Part shown: positions 13,160 to 23,231 of the stretch, one piece after another
How the letters are laid out: every line of letters begins with the position of its first letter
Numbering within the stretch: the first letter of the stretch is position 1
Assembly: GCF_036038375.1 (NCBI RefSeq)
Contig: NZ_CP107935.1
Location: forward strand, 6,076,001 to 6,140,000
Direction of reading: 5' to 3'
Source of the DNA: Streptomyces sp. NBC_00414
GTDB lineage: Bacteria > Actinomycetota > Actinomycetes > Streptomycetales > Streptomycetaceae
Length of the DNA stretch: 64,000 nucleotides
Program-made: the position numbers and the translations under genes
The notes under the pieces: generated by a model
Seen by the model: the letters and a program-made list of their open reading frames with translations, nothing else
Told to the model about the DNA's origin: nothing
Database searches by the model: none

Positions 13160-13702
13160 GTGTCGTATCCGTCGCCGTGGCAGCCGGGGCAGGGGCGCAA
13201 TCAGCCTCGCCCCTGGCAGGAGCCGCCCGGTCACTCGATGCTCGCCTCGACCGCCGATCGGGAGCGCGCCGTGGATGTGCTCAGAGCGGGGTTCGGCGAG
13301 GGGCGCATGCAGCAGCCCGAGTTCGAGAAGCGGGTGGCGCGGGCCTACGCGGCCCGTACGGTGGGTGAGCTGGCCCTTCTGGTGGCCGACCTCCCGCAGG
13401 GCCCCGTACCGCTTCCGGCGGCCTCTGGGCCCGTGCCACGGACGTTCCTGCCGGTCGCTGTGGCGCCGAAGACGAACGAGAAGGCCGTCGGAGCGGCGAT
13501 CTGCGGTGTGCTGTGTCTGGTGACCGTCGGGCTGACCGGGATTCCCGCGGTGATCCTGGGCCACACCGCGCGCTCCGAGATGCGGCACACGGGCGAGGGT
13601 GGCGAGGGTCTCGCGCTCACGGGGCTGGTGTTCGGCTGGCTGTCCACCGTGGGGTGGGCATTGGTGATGACCTTGCTGTTCGTCGTGGTGGCGACGTCCT
13701 GA
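13160..13702 (+). CDS. DUF1707 / DUF4190 small membrane protein
   Basis: A 180-aa protein. A Pro/Gln-rich N-terminus is followed by a DUF1707 helical domain (about residues 32-75: DRERAVDVLRAGFGEG, then EFEKRVARAYAARTVGELALL). Two hydrophobic segments follow (about 108-130 and 152-178) in a DUF4190-like arrangement with ILGHTARSEMRHTGEGG between them. GTG at 13160 is preceded by GGGGGAGG. DUF1707 proteins are common in actinobacteria and have no established biochemical role. It lies between rpoC and the str promoter, in its own short unit. Confidence 0.8.
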   Translation: MSYPSPWQPGQGRNQPRPWQEPPGHSMLASTADRERAVDVLRAGFGEGRMQQPEFEKRVARAYAARTVGELALLVADLPQGPVPLPAASGPVPRTFLPVAVAPKTNEKAVGAAICGVLCLVTVGLTGIPAVILGHTARSEMRHTGEGGEGLALTGLVFGWLSTVGWALVMTLLFVVVATS

Positions 13703-13769
13703 CGAAGATCATAAAAGGGGCCGGCGCTTGGCATGGTCCGCTCAGGGATGCTAGTGCGGTCCATTTGTT

Positions 13770-13798
13770 TTGACCGCAGCCTATGAGGTAGGTACGCT
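13770..13798 (+). promoter_or_regulatory. Promoter of the str operon (rpsL)
   Basis: TTGACC (13770-13775), a 17-nt spacer, and TACGCT (13793-13798). The transcript should start near 13805, leaving a leader of about 190 nt before rpsL. Confidence 0.8.
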
Positions 13799-13918
13799 CA
13801 GACCTTGTGCCTGGGGTGTGCCCTGGCTTCCGTGCGTGCCTTCAACCGCACTAGGGGAGTCATCACCGGCCACCGCAATCTGCGCCCCTCCCGCCTCGCG
13901 GTGGGAATCTGCAGTGTT

Positions 13919-13943
13919 CGACACACCCGACCGCGTGGGTCGG
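13919..13943 (+). promoter_or_regulatory. Conserved leader hairpin element of rpsL
   Basis: A 25-nt sequence found identically at 31807-31831 in the rpsJ leader. It contains the hairpin CCGACC-GCGTG-GGTCGG preceded by CGACACA. It lies 51 nt before the rpsL start codon, inside the predicted leader RNA. Function unknown; an RNA or protein binding site shared by two ribosomal operons is inferred. Confidence 0.6.
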
Positions 13944-13993
13944 TCGTGTTCCAGGTTAGTTTTACCATTCGGCACACAGAAACCGGAGAAGTA

Positions 13994-14365
13994 GTGCCTA
14001 CGATCCAGCAGCTGGTCCGGAAGGGCCGGCAGGACAAGGTCGAGAAGAACAAGACGCCCGCGCTTGAGGGTTCGCCCCAGCGTCGTGGCGTCTGCACGCG
14101 TGTGTTCACGACCACCCCGAAGAAGCCGAACTCGGCCCTGCGTAAGGTCGCGCGTGTGCGTCTGACCAGCGGGATCGAGGTCACTGCTTACATTCCGGGT
14201 GAGGGACACAACCTGCAGGAGCACTCGATCGTGCTCGTGCGTGGCGGCCGTGTGAAGGACCTGCCCGGTGTTCGTTACAAGATCATCCGCGGTTCCCTCG
14301 ACACCCAGGGTGTCAAGAACCGCAAGCAGGCCCGCAGCCGCTACGGCGCCAAGAAGGAGAAGTAG
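13994..14365 (+). CDS. rpsL: 30S ribosomal protein S12
   Basis: S12 (123 aa) lies at the decoding centre. The streptomycin-resistance positions are wild type: Lys43 in TTTPKKPNS and Lys88 in GGRVKDLPG, with Pro91 present. The GTG at 13994 is chosen because the family sequence begins there (VPTIQQLVRKGRQDK) and GGAGAAG lies just upstream. The frame is open from 13805 without similarity. First gene of rpsL-rpsG-fusA-tuf. The C-terminus is basic (SRYGAKKEK). Confidence 0.99.
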   Translation: MPTIQQLVRKGRQDKVEKNKTPALEGSPQRRGVCTRVFTTTPKKPNSALRKVARVRLTSGIEVTAYIPGEGHNLQEHSIVLVRGGRVKDLPGVRYKIIRGSLDTQGVKNRKQARSRYGAKKEK

Positions 14366-14367
14366 AA

Positions 14368-14838
14368 ATGCCTCGTAAGGGCCCCGCCCCGAAGCGCCCG
14401 GTCATCATCGACCCGGTCTACGGTTCCCCTCTGGTGACCTCCCTGATCAACAAGGTGCTGCTGAACGGCAAGCGCTCCACCGCCGAGCGCATCGTCTACG
14501 GCGCCATGGAGGGCCTGCGCGAGAAGACCGGCAACGACCCGGTCATCACGCTCAAGCGCGCTCTGGAGAACATCAAGCCGACCCTTGAGGTCAAGTCCCG
14601 CCGAGTCGGCGGTGCGACGTACCAGGTCCCGATCGAGGTCAAGCCCGGTCGCGCCAGCACGCTCGCCCTGCGCTGGCTCGTCGGTTACTCCCGCGCCCGT
14701 CGCGAGAAGACCATGACCGAGCGTCTGCTCAACGAGCTTCTCGACGCCTCCAACGGCCTCGGTGCCGCTGTGAAGAAGCGCGAGGACACCCACAAGATGG
14801 CCGAGTCCAACAAGGCCTTCGCGCACTACCGCTGGTAG
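14368..14838 (+). CDS. rpsG: 30S ribosomal protein S7
   Basis: S7 (156 aa) nucleates assembly of the 30S head. Normal length, with the conserved QVPIEVKPGR and ALRWLVGYSRARREKTM blocks (about residues 86-115). It starts 2 nt after the rpsL stop; its ribosome site GAAGGAG lies within the last codons of rpsL, so the pair is likely translationally coupled. fusA follows after 39 nt. Confidence 0.99.
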   Translation: MPRKGPAPKRPVIIDPVYGSPLVTSLINKVLLNGKRSTAERIVYGAMEGLREKTGNDPVITLKRALENIKPTLEVKSRRVGGATYQVPIEVKPGRASTLALRWLVGYSRARREKTMTERLLNELLDASNGLGAAVKKREDTHKMAESNKAFAHYRW

Positions 14839-14877
14839 TCGCTACCCCCATCGAGACCGAGAGAAGACCGAAGCCTT

Positions 14878-17007
14878 ATGGCTACCACTTCACTTGACCT
14901 TGCCAGGGTCCGCAACATCGGGATCATGGCTCATATCGACGCGGGTAAGACGACCACCACTGAGCGGATCCTCTTCTACACCGGCGTCAGCTACAAGATC
15001 GGTGAAGTCCACGACGGCGCCGCCACCATGGACTGGATGGAGCAGGAGCAGGAGCGTGGCATCACGATCACCTCTGCTGCCACCACCTGTCACTGGCCGC
15101 TCGACGACAACGACTACACCATCAACATCATCGACACCCCGGGGCACGTGGACTTCACGGTCGAGGTGGAGCGTTCGCTCCGCGTCCTCGACGGTGCTGT
15201 CACGGTGTTCGACGGTGTCGCGGGTGTCGAGCCGCAGTCCGAGACGGTGTGGCGTCAGGCCGACCGTTACGGCGTGCCGCGCATCTGCTTCGTGAACAAG
15301 CTCGACCGGACCGGCGCGGAGTTCCACCGCTGCGTCGACATGATCTCGGACCGCCTCGGTGCGCAGCCCCTGGTCATGCAGCTTCCGATCGGCGCCGAGG
15401 CCGACTTCAAGGGCGTCGTCGACCTCGTCACCATGAAGGCGTTCGTGTGGCCCGTCGAGGCCGCCAAGGGCGAGATGTACGACGTCGTCGACATCCCCGC
15501 CACGCACGCCGAGGCTGCCGAGGAGTACCGCGGCAAGCTGATCGAGGCCGTCGCGGAGAACGACGAAGAGATCATGGAGCTGTACCTGGAGGGCGAAGAG
15601 CCTTCCGAGGAGCAGCTGTACGCCGCGATCCGTCGCATCACCATCGCGTCCGGCAAGTCCAGCGACACCACGGTCACCCCGGTGTTCTGTGGCACCGCGT
15701 TCAAGAACAAGGGCGTCCAGCCCCTGCTCGACGCGGTCGTGCGCTACCTGCCGACCCCGCTTGACGTCGAGGCCATCGAAGGCCACGACGTGAAGGACCC
15801 CGAGGTCGTCATCAAGCGCAAGCCGTCCGTGGACGAGCCGCTCTCCGCCCTCGCGTTCAAGATCATGAGCGACCCGCACCTGGGCAAGCTCACCTTCGTC
15901 CGGGTCTACTCGGGCCGCCTGGTGTCCGGCACTGCCGTGCTGAACTCCGTCAAGGGCAAGAAGGAGCGCATCGGCAAGATCTACCGCATGCACGCGAACA
16001 AGCGTGAGGAGATCGAGGCGGTGGGCGCCGGCGACATCGTCGCCGTGATGGGCCTGAAGCAGACCACCACCGGTGAGACGCTCTCCGACGACAAGAGCCC
16101 GGTCATCCTGGAGTCCATGGACTTCCCGGCCCCGGTCATCCAGGTCGCCATCGAGCCCAAGTCCAAGGGTGACCAGGAGAAGCTGGGTGTAGCCATCCAG
16201 CGTCTCGCGGAGGAGGACCCCTCCTTCCAGGTTCACTCGGACGAGGAGACCGGCCAGACCATCATCGGTGGTATGGGCGAGCTGCACCTTGAGGTGCTGG
16301 TCGACCGTATGCGCCGTGAGTTCAAGGTCGAGGCCAACGTCGGTAAGCCGCAGGTCGCGTACCGTGAGACGATCCGCAAGGCCGTCGAGCGCGTGGACTA
16401 CACCCACAAGAAGCAGACCGGTGGTACCGGTCAGTTCGCCAAGGTGCAGATCGCGATCGAGCCCATCACCGAGGCCGACGGCCCGGCGTACGAGTTCGTG
16501 AACAAGGTGACCGGTGGCCGTATCCCGCGGGAGTACATCCCGTCGGTGGACGCCGGTGCGCAGGAGGCCATGCAGTTCGGCATCCTCGCCGGGTACGAGA
16601 TGACGGGTGTCCGCATCACGCTTCTCGACGGTGCCTACCACGAGGTCGACTCCTCCGAGCTCGCCTTCAAGATTGCCGGTTCGCAGGCATTCAAGGAAGG
16701 TGCCCGCAGGGCCAGCCCCGTACTCCTTGAGCCGATGATGGCCGTCGAGGTCACCACGCCCGAGGACTACATGGGTGAGGTCATCGGAGACATCAACTCC
16801 CGCCGTGGCCAGATCCAGGCCATGGAGGAGCGTGCCGGTGCTCGTGTCGTGAAGGGCCTCGTGCCCCTCTCGGAGATGTTCGGCTACGTCGGAGACCTCC
16901 GCAGCAAGACCTCGGGTCGCGCAAGCTACTCGATGCAGTTCGACTCCTACGCCGAGGTTCCCCGGAACGTCGCCGAGGAGATCATCGCGAAGGCCAAGGG
17001 CGAGTAA
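14878..17007 (+). CDS. fusA: Elongation factor G
   Basis: EF-G (709 aa) is the GTPase that drives translocation and ribosome recycling. The P-loop AHIDAGKTT, switch II DTPGHVDF and base-recognition NKLDRTGA are all in the N-terminal domain. Domain IV/V sequences such as GGRIPREYIPSVDAGAQEAM are intact. Length matches housekeeping EF-G rather than the shorter tetracycline-resistance paralogues. It is third in the str operon, followed by a 167-nt gap and tuf. Confidence 0.99.
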   Translation: MATTSLDLARVRNIGIMAHIDAGKTTTTERILFYTGVSYKIGEVHDGAATMDWMEQEQERGITITSAATTCHWPLDDNDYTINIIDTPGHVDFTVEVERSLRVLDGAVTVFDGVAGVEPQSETVWRQADRYGVPRICFVNKLDRTGAEFHRCVDMISDRLGAQPLVMQLPIGAEADFKGVVDLVTMKAFVWPVEAAKGEMYDVVDIPATHAEAAEEYRGKLIEAVAENDEEIMELYLEGEEPSEEQLYAAIRRITIASGKSSDTTVTPVFCGTAFKNKGVQPLLDAVVRYLPTPLDVEAIEGHDVKDPEVVIKRKPSVDEPLSALAFKIMSDPHLGKLTFVRVYSGRLVSGTAVLNSVKGKKERIGKIYRMHANKREEIEAVGAGDIVAVMGLKQTTTGETLSDDKSPVILESMDFPAPVIQVAIEPKSKGDQEKLGVAIQRLAEEDPSFQVHSDEETGQTIIGGMGELHLEVLVDRMRREFKVEANVGKPQVAYRETIRKAVERVDYTHKKQTGGTGQFAKVQIAIEPITEADGPAYEFVNKVTGGRIPREYIPSVDAGAQEAMQFGILAGYEMTGVRITLLDGAYHEVDSSELAFKIAGSQAFKEGARRASPVLLEPMMAVEVTTPEDYMGEVIGDINSRRGQIQAMEERAGARVVKGLVPLSEMFGYVGDLRSKTSGRASYSMQFDSYAEVPRNVAEEIIAKAKGE

Positions 17008-17174
17008 CACACACCGTTTGCACGCTTTAGGCTTGACACCGACCGCCAAGGTCACCGACCGGCAGGGACGAGGGATCGTCCCGGCCCGGTGGACCTCGGC
17101 GGGCGGCATCCCAGCAAAGATCACCCTGGCGCCGATGAGTAAGGCGTACCAGAACCACTCCGCAGGAGGATTCA
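17008..17174 (+). promoter_or_regulatory. fusA-tuf intergenic leader
   Basis: A 167-nt gap. TTGACA at 17033-17038 suggests a tuf-specific promoter, but no good -10 is visible at 16-19 nt. A 7-bp hairpin GGGACGA/TCGTCCC lies at 17065-17082. AGGAGGA at 17164-17170 is a strong ribosome site for tuf. A separate tuf promoter would fit the high demand for EF-Tu. Confidence 0.45.
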
Positions 17175-18368
<1,194 letters not shown>

Positions 18369-18437
18369 TCTTCGACTGCCTGTTGGGCTTGAACGCCTGG
18401 TAGCTCCATAGCGGTATCGCTCCGCGAAGAGCTCCTG

Positions 18438-18475
18438 AAGGGGCCCGTACGACTTCGGTCGTGCGGGCCCTTTTG
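18438..18475 (+). terminator. Terminator of the str operon
   Basis: A 13-bp stem GGGCCCGTACGAC (18441-18453) with GTCGTGCGGGCCC (18458-18470), TTCG loop and TTTT tail. One of the clearest terminators in the window. Confidence 0.95.
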
Positions 18476-18511
18476 CTGTGCCGGTGCTGTGCCGGTCGAA
18501 ATGATTCGTCA

Positions 18512-18523
18512 CGAAACTGTTCG
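18512..18523 (+). promoter_or_regulatory. Possible LacI-family/XlnR-type operator upstream of GH115
   Basis: CGAAACTGTTCG is an imperfect palindrome (CGAA....TTCG) about 90 nt before the GH115 gene. It resembles the CGAAA-type operators of xylan and xylose regulators in Streptomyces. Only one copy is clear, so this is tentative. Confidence 0.3.
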
Positions 18524-18610
18524 GTGGTTACGACCCGTTCCCCTCAGGGGTCACTCCCGTCACCGTTTGTCGTACCGACATTCGATACGAGGACGTTCGA
18601 GGGGTGACGC

Positions 18611-21600
18611 ATGTCCGGAGGGGTCAGTCGTAGAGCCGTGCTGGGAGCGGGGGCCGCGCTGCCTGCGCTGTCGGGGCTGTCCGGGGTCGCGTGGGCGGAG
18701 GGTGCGGCGCGGGCCGCCGCCGACACCGCTACGGACCCGGGGGCGTACATCTCCTTCTCGCCGAAGCCGGGGGCCTTCCGGCTGGTGGGGGCCCCGGTCG
18801 TGGTCAGCGCAGACGACCACCCCGGAGTCGTACGGGTGGCCGGTGACCTGCGGGACGACATCGAGCGGGTCACCGGGGTGCGGCCGGGTAACTCGGTCGC
18901 GCGCGAGGTGGTCTTGGTGGGGACGATCGGACGCAGCCCGCTGATCGACGGGCTGGTCGCGGCCGGGAAGCTCGATGTCCGGGGGGTCCGGGGCAGGTGG
19001 GAGACCTCGCTGCAGACCGTGGTCGAACGGCCGATGCCCGGGGTGGACCGGGCGTTCGTGATCGCCGGCAGCGACCAGCGCGGCACGATCTTCGGGGCGT
19101 ACGACGTCTCGTACGGGATCGGGGTCTCTCCCTGGTACTGGTGGGACGACGTGCGTCCGGTGCGGCGGAGCGAGGTGTACGTGCTGCCTGGGCGCTTCAG
19201 CCAGGGCGCGCCGGCGGTCAAGTACAGGGGCGTGTTCATCAATGACGAGAACCCGGCGCTGGGGACCTGGGCGCCCGGTCACTTCGGGCCGGGCAAGGCC
19301 CCCGGCCACCCGGGCGGCTTCAACGCGGACTTCTTCGCCAAGGTCTTCGAGGTGCTGCTGCGGCTGAAGGCGAACTATCTGTGGCCGGCGGTGTGGGGTC
19401 GGGCGTTCGCGGAGGACGATCCGGAGAACCACGCGCGGGCGAAGGCGTACGGGATTGTCATGGGCACGTCTCATGAGGCGCCGATGATGCGGGGCATCGA
19501 GGAGTGGAACCGGCATGCCGTGCCGGCCGTGCGCGACAGCGCGGGGAACATCGTGACGCCGGGGCGGGACCCGTACGGCGGCACGGGCGAGTGGTCGTTC
19601 CGGCGCAACGCGGAGGCCGTCAAGGCGTACTGGCGCGACGGTATCGAGCGCATGGTGGACCAGGACTTCGAGGGTGTCGTCACGCTCGGCATGCGGGGCA
19701 ACGGCGACACGAGCCTGCCCGACGGCGACGGCATCGAGCTGATGCGGGAGATCATCGCGACGCAGCGGGCGATCATCGAGGACGTTACGGGCCGGGCCGC
19801 CGCCGAGACCCCGCAGGTCTGGACGCTCTACAAGGAGGTCCAGCGCTACTGGGACCGCGGCCTGCGCGCACCGGACGATGTCACTGTCGTGCTGACGGAC
19901 GACAACTGGGGCAACATCCGCAAGCATCCGGATCCGGCGGAGGGGGTGAGGGGTGGCGGGTACGGCCTGTATTACCACTTCGACTACGTCGGGGTCGGGC
20001 GCAACTACAAGTGGGTGGACACCACTTCACTGCCGAACCTGTGGGACCAGCTCCACCAGGCGATCGCGTACGGGAACCGGGAGTTGTGGGTCACGAACGT
20101 CGGTGACCTGAAGGGCAATGAGCTGCCGACGGAGTTCTTCCTCGACTACGCGTGGAATCCGGGGCGTTGGCCGCTGGAGAGGCTGGGGGAGTGGGAACGG
20201 CGGTACGCGCGGCAGAACTTCGGCGGGGCGCACGGGCAGGTGGAGGCGATCGCCGAGGTGCTGGCGGCCTACGGGCGGCTCCAGTCGCGCCGCAAGCCCG
20301 AGCTGCTGAACCGCAGGATCACGCTGGTGGACGGGCGGGTCGTGTACGACGACCAGGAGACGCCGTTCCACTTCGGGCACCGGGAACTGGAGCGGGTCAC
20401 GCAGGAGTGGCGGCGGCTGGACGCCGATGCCGAGCGGATCGGGCGGCGGCTTCCGGCCCGTGACCAGGACGCGTGGTTCGAGCTGGTCGGTTACGAGGTG
20501 GCGGCGACGGCCAACCTGTACGGGCTGCGGGAGGCCGAGTTCACCAACCTGCTGTACGCCCGGCAGGGGCGGGCCGCGACGAACGACCTGGCGGCAGCGG
20601 CGGAGGCGGGCCTTGCCCGGGACCTCGCGCTCGCCGAACGCTTCAACTCGCAGGTGGCGGGCGGCAAATGGCGAGGTTTCCAGACGCAGCCGCACATCGG
20701 GTACGGGGATGTGGAGCGGTACGGCCCGAACGCGCCCTGGCAGCAGCCCGAGCGGGACAACGTGGCACTGCCGGACGAGATCTTCCCGGCGGTGAAGCGG
20801 ATCGAGGTGCCGACGGGGGCGGAGCTGGGGGTGGCGCTGGACGGGGCGGCGGGGTGGTGGCCGGGGGGTGGTTCCGGAGCGGCCGTGCTGCCGGTGTTCA
20901 GCCCGTACCAGACGCGGCCCGACCAGTACATCGAGGTTTTCAACCGGGGGCGTACGGCCTTCGACTACCGGATCACGCCGTCCGTGCCGTGGCTCGTGGT
21001 GGACCGGCCGCGGGGACGGGTCGAGAAGCAGGTCCGTGCCGTGCTGACGGTGGACTGGGCGAAGGCTCCGCGGGGGCGGACGGAGGCGTCGGTGACCGTG
21101 GAGGGGGCGGGCGCGGTGGTGGAGGTCGCGGTGATCGCCGAGCGGCCGTCGGTACGGGAGTCGCGCGGGTTGCGGGGGTTCGTGGAGGCGGGCGGTCACG
21201 TCGCCGTCGACGCCGAGCACTTCACGCGCTCGGTGGGGACGTGGCGGCGTATCGACGGGATCGGGCGTACGGGGGCGGGCGTGACGCCGTGGCCGGTGAC
21301 GGCGCCCGGGTGGACTCCGGGAGGTTCGTCACCGCGGCTGGAGTACGAGGTGAGTCTGCTGTCCGGGTCCGGGTCCGAGTCCGGGGCCGAGTCAGGGTCC
21401 GGGTCCGCGTCTGCGGGGGCGGGAGCGGGGGCGGTGACGGTGTGGGCGTACCTGTCGCCGCGGAACCCGACGCTGCCGACGGGCGGGCTGGGCGGAACGG
21501 GTGGGCTGCGGTACGGGATCTCGTTCGACGAGGACACCCCGCAGATCGTCGACATCCACGCGGCGACCGGGGCCGACGACGGGCTGATGAACATGGAGTG

Positions 21601-21784
21601 GGCCCGCAACACATCGGACAACGTCAATCGCACGTCTACGCGCCACACGATCGGAGCGGCCGGGGTGCACCGGCTGAAGTTCTGGGCGGTCGACCCGACG
21701 GTGGTGGTGCAGCGGCTGGTGATCGACACGGGTGGGCTGGAGCCGACGTATCTGGGGCCGCGGGAGAGCCGGCGCGTCTCCTGA
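18611..21784 (+). CDS. GH115 family xylan alpha-glucuronidase, Tat-exported
   Basis: A 1057-aa glycoside hydrolase. GH115 enzymes remove (4-O-methyl)glucuronic acid from internal and terminal xylose units of glucuronoxylan. A twin-arginine signal peptide (SRRAVLGAGAALPAL, Arg7-Arg8) implies export of the folded enzyme. GH115 hallmarks include GSDQRGTIFGAYDVSYGIGV, PAVKYRGVFINDEN, LKANYLWPAVWG and MGTSHEAPM, and a C-terminal domain ending near LEPTYLGPRES. An unusual Ser/Gly/Ala-rich insert (about residues 917-941) sits inside that last domain. The ATG at 18611 is the first with the signal peptide. It stands alone between the tuf terminator and a gene remnant. Confidence 0.9.
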   Translation: MSGGVSRRAVLGAGAALPALSGLSGVAWAEGAARAAADTATDPGAYISFSPKPGAFRLVGAPVVVSADDHPGVVRVAGDLRDDIERVTGVRPGNSVAREVVLVGTIGRSPLIDGLVAAGKLDVRGVRGRWETSLQTVVERPMPGVDRAFVIAGSDQRGTIFGAYDVSYGIGVSPWYWWDDVRPVRRSEVYVLPGRFSQGAPAVKYRGVFINDENPALGTWAPGHFGPGKAPGHPGGFNADFFAKVFEVLLRLKANYLWPAVWGRAFAEDDPENHARAKAYGIVMGTSHEAPMMRGIEEWNRHAVPAVRDSAGNIVTPGRDPYGGTGEWSFRRNAEAVKAYWRDGIERMVDQDFEGVVTLGMRGNGDTSLPDGDGIELMREIIATQRAIIEDVTGRAAAETPQVWTLYKEVQRYWDRGLRAPDDVTVVLTDDNWGNIRKHPDPAEGVRGGGYGLYYHFDYVGVGRNYKWVDTTSLPNLWDQLHQAIAYGNRELWVTNVGDLKGNELPTEFFLDYAWNPGRWPLERLGEWERRYARQNFGGAHGQVEAIAEVLAAYGRLQSRRKPELLNRRITLVDGRVVYDDQETPFHFGHRELERVTQEWRRLDADAERIGRRLPARDQDAWFELVGYEVAATANLYGLREAEFTNLLYARQGRAATNDLAAAAEAGLARDLALAERFNSQVAGGKWRGFQTQPHIGYGDVERYGPNAPWQQPERDNVALPDEIFPAVKRIEVPTGAELGVALDGAAGWWPGGGSGAAVLPVFSPYQTRPDQYIEVFNRGRTAFDYRITPSVPWLVVDRPRGRVEKQVRAVLTVDWAKAPRGRTEASVTVEGAGAVVEVAVIAERPSVRESRGLRGFVEAGGHVAVDAEHFTRSVGTWRRIDGIGRTGAGVTPWPVTAPGWTPGGSSPRLEYEVSLLSGSGSESGAESGSGSASAGAGAGAVTVWAYLSPRNPTLPTGGLGGTGGLRYGISFDEDTPQIVDIHAATGADDGLMNMEWARNTSDNVNRTSTRHTIGAAGVHRLKFWAVDPTVVVQRLVIDTGGLEPTYLGPRESRRVS

Positions 21785-21805
21785 GCCGGACAGACAGCAG
21801 GGCCG

Positions 21806-22041
21806 TCAGTCCGTGGCGGGGTAGCGCGGCAGGTCGGCGGTGGAGTGGTCCACTCGGCGATGGTGACGTCCTCGCCGTAGAGGAAGTCCTTGCGGGTCGC
21901 GTAGCGGGGGCCGTCGGGGTGGCGCAGGATGCCCTCTGGCTCGTCCTCCACGTCGGGCGTGCCGGTGTGAACCAGTAGCTCGTCCGGCATGACCTTCTCC
22001 GGACGGCGGCTGACGAGTGCTGCCGTCACCTCGTGGGGCAC
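21806..22041 (-). pseudogene. Frameshifted C-terminal gene remnant (unknown family)
   Basis: The minus strand reads GILRHPDGPRYATRKDFLYG then EDVTIAEW, after which this frame leaves the apparent protein. The neighbouring frame continues as STADLPRYPATD and stops at 21806-21808. The combined text looks like one protein tail broken by a single-base shift near 21855, and a TAG lies just before the first possible start. Family uncertain; it loosely recalls Uma2 (DUF820) tails, but that is a guess. Confidence 0.4.
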
Positions 22042-22047
22042 ATCATG

Positions 22048-22938
22048 CTAGGCGGCCTCCTGCAGATTGGATTGGCAGTCGCGGCAGCGGTGGCCCGGGT
22101 CCGGGGAGCGGAAGGCGCGGTCGCAGCCGTCGCAGTTCTGCAGGGGGAGTGGGTGTGTGGGTGGTGCGGTCGTGGCCGTCGCGGTCGCGGGGAGCGGCGG
22201 TGGGAGGAGTTCGGCCAGGCGGTGGGCGAGGAGGCCGGCCGGGTGGCGGAGGGTGCCCTCGGGGAGGCCTGCTGTCAGGGTCCGGCGTACGGCTTCGGGG
22301 GCGGCGCCGCGCTCCAGCCAGGCGGTGACGGCCGGGGCGAGGCGCTCGACGACGCGTTCGGGGAGGAGCAGGCGGGGGTCGTAGCGGTGCAGGCCTGCGA
22401 GGAGGGCGGTGGCCGCGGGGTGGGCGGTCGTGGCCGAGGGCGCGACCGACGGCGTGGCTGGTGGCGGTGGAGTTTCGACGTCCGGTCGTACGGGGGTGGG
22501 GGCGGGCGCGGGCTTCGGGTGGGGAGTCGGTCGGGGGCGGGGCTTCTGGGCCGTGACCGTGGTGGCACCCGGCTGGTTGTACGACACCGTCTGTGTGACG
22601 ACCTGGCCGCTCGGCAGGCGGTGGCGCGTGCGGGTGAGGTAGCCGTGCGCCTCCAGTTCCCGCAGGGCCGACGCGATTCTCGTCTCGCCCTCGGGGAAGC
22701 GGTCCGTCAGCGTCCTGATGTCGACGCGGGCACCGGTGGGCAGCGACTGGATGTGGACGCCGAGCCCGATAGCGAGCGCTGACAGTTGCGGGTGCTGGGC
22801 CAGGTGGTTGCCGATCACTGTGAAGCGAGCGGTGTGGCGGACCTTGACGTGTGTGATGCCTCGCGGACTCTTACGCGCAAGCTGATGCGGAATCCGGGGC
22901 TGGGCGCACGGGGGCGCGCTAGGGTGCTGAGTATCCAT
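22048..22938 (-). CDS. Winged-helix DNA-binding protein with C-terminal zinc motif
   Basis: A 296-aa protein. The first part contains a MarR/replication-initiator-like winged helix: HPQLSALAIGLGVHIQSLPT, then VDIRTLTDRFPEGETRIASA and LRELEAHGYLTRTR (about residues 48-104). A long Pro/Ala-rich linker (about 125-170) follows, then a second helical part. At the C-terminus CDGC...CRDC forms a probable zinc-binding pair. This family is common and uncharacterised in streptomycetes; a regulator is the likeliest role. ATG at 22938 is used, but a later start near the HTH is possible. Confidence 0.75.
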   Translation of the reverse strand: MDTQHPSAPPCAQPRIPHQLARKSPRGITHVKVRHTARFTVIGNHLAQHPQLSALAIGLGVHIQSLPTGARVDIRTLTDRFPEGETRIASALRELEAHGYLTRTRHRLPSGQVVTQTVSYNQPGATTVTAQKPRPRPTPHPKPAPAPTPVRPDVETPPPPATPSVAPSATTAHPAATALLAGLHRYDPRLLLPERVVERLAPAVTAWLERGAAPEAVRRTLTAGLPEGTLRHPAGLLAHRLAELLPPPLPATATATTAPPTHPLPLQNCDGCDRAFRSPDPGHRCRDCQSNLQEAA

Positions 22939-23231
22939 GGGGAAGGGGCTTGTCTTCCTAAGTGGTCAGGCCCTCGATCGGGAGTCCAGTCCCGGCCGGG
23001 GGCCGTCGCATGTTCTGGGGTTGTTCGGGCGAGCATATGACCGACAACCAGGCGGATATCCAGCTGAGTTGCGGATTGTCACCCTTGTGGGCGACGGGGG
23101 TCGCGGCGCTGACGAGGGGCCGTGGGAGGGCCTGGGGCGGGCTTGGGGCGGGACCGGGTGGGGTTGGGTTCGGTGGGTTCTCTCCCCGAGTTCTTAAAGG
23201 CATTTGATGCCGTGCGGTACCGGGCGTTCGT
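22939..23231. other. Intergenic region with a spaced inverted repeat
   Basis: No gene is seen in these 293 nt. GGTTGT (23019-23024) and ACAACC (23044-23049) form an inverted repeat with a 19-nt gap that could be an operator for the minus-strand winged-helix gene. The right half is strongly G-rich on the plus strand and shows no coding pattern. Confidence 0.35.

Noticed and set aside
15249..15764. 171-aa alternative frame inside fusA
   Set aside because: Out-of-frame shadow of EF-G with no start signal or similarity.
17033..17060. Strong promoter for tuf at TTGACA
   Set aside because: No acceptable -10 at normal distance; kept only as a low-confidence regulatory region.
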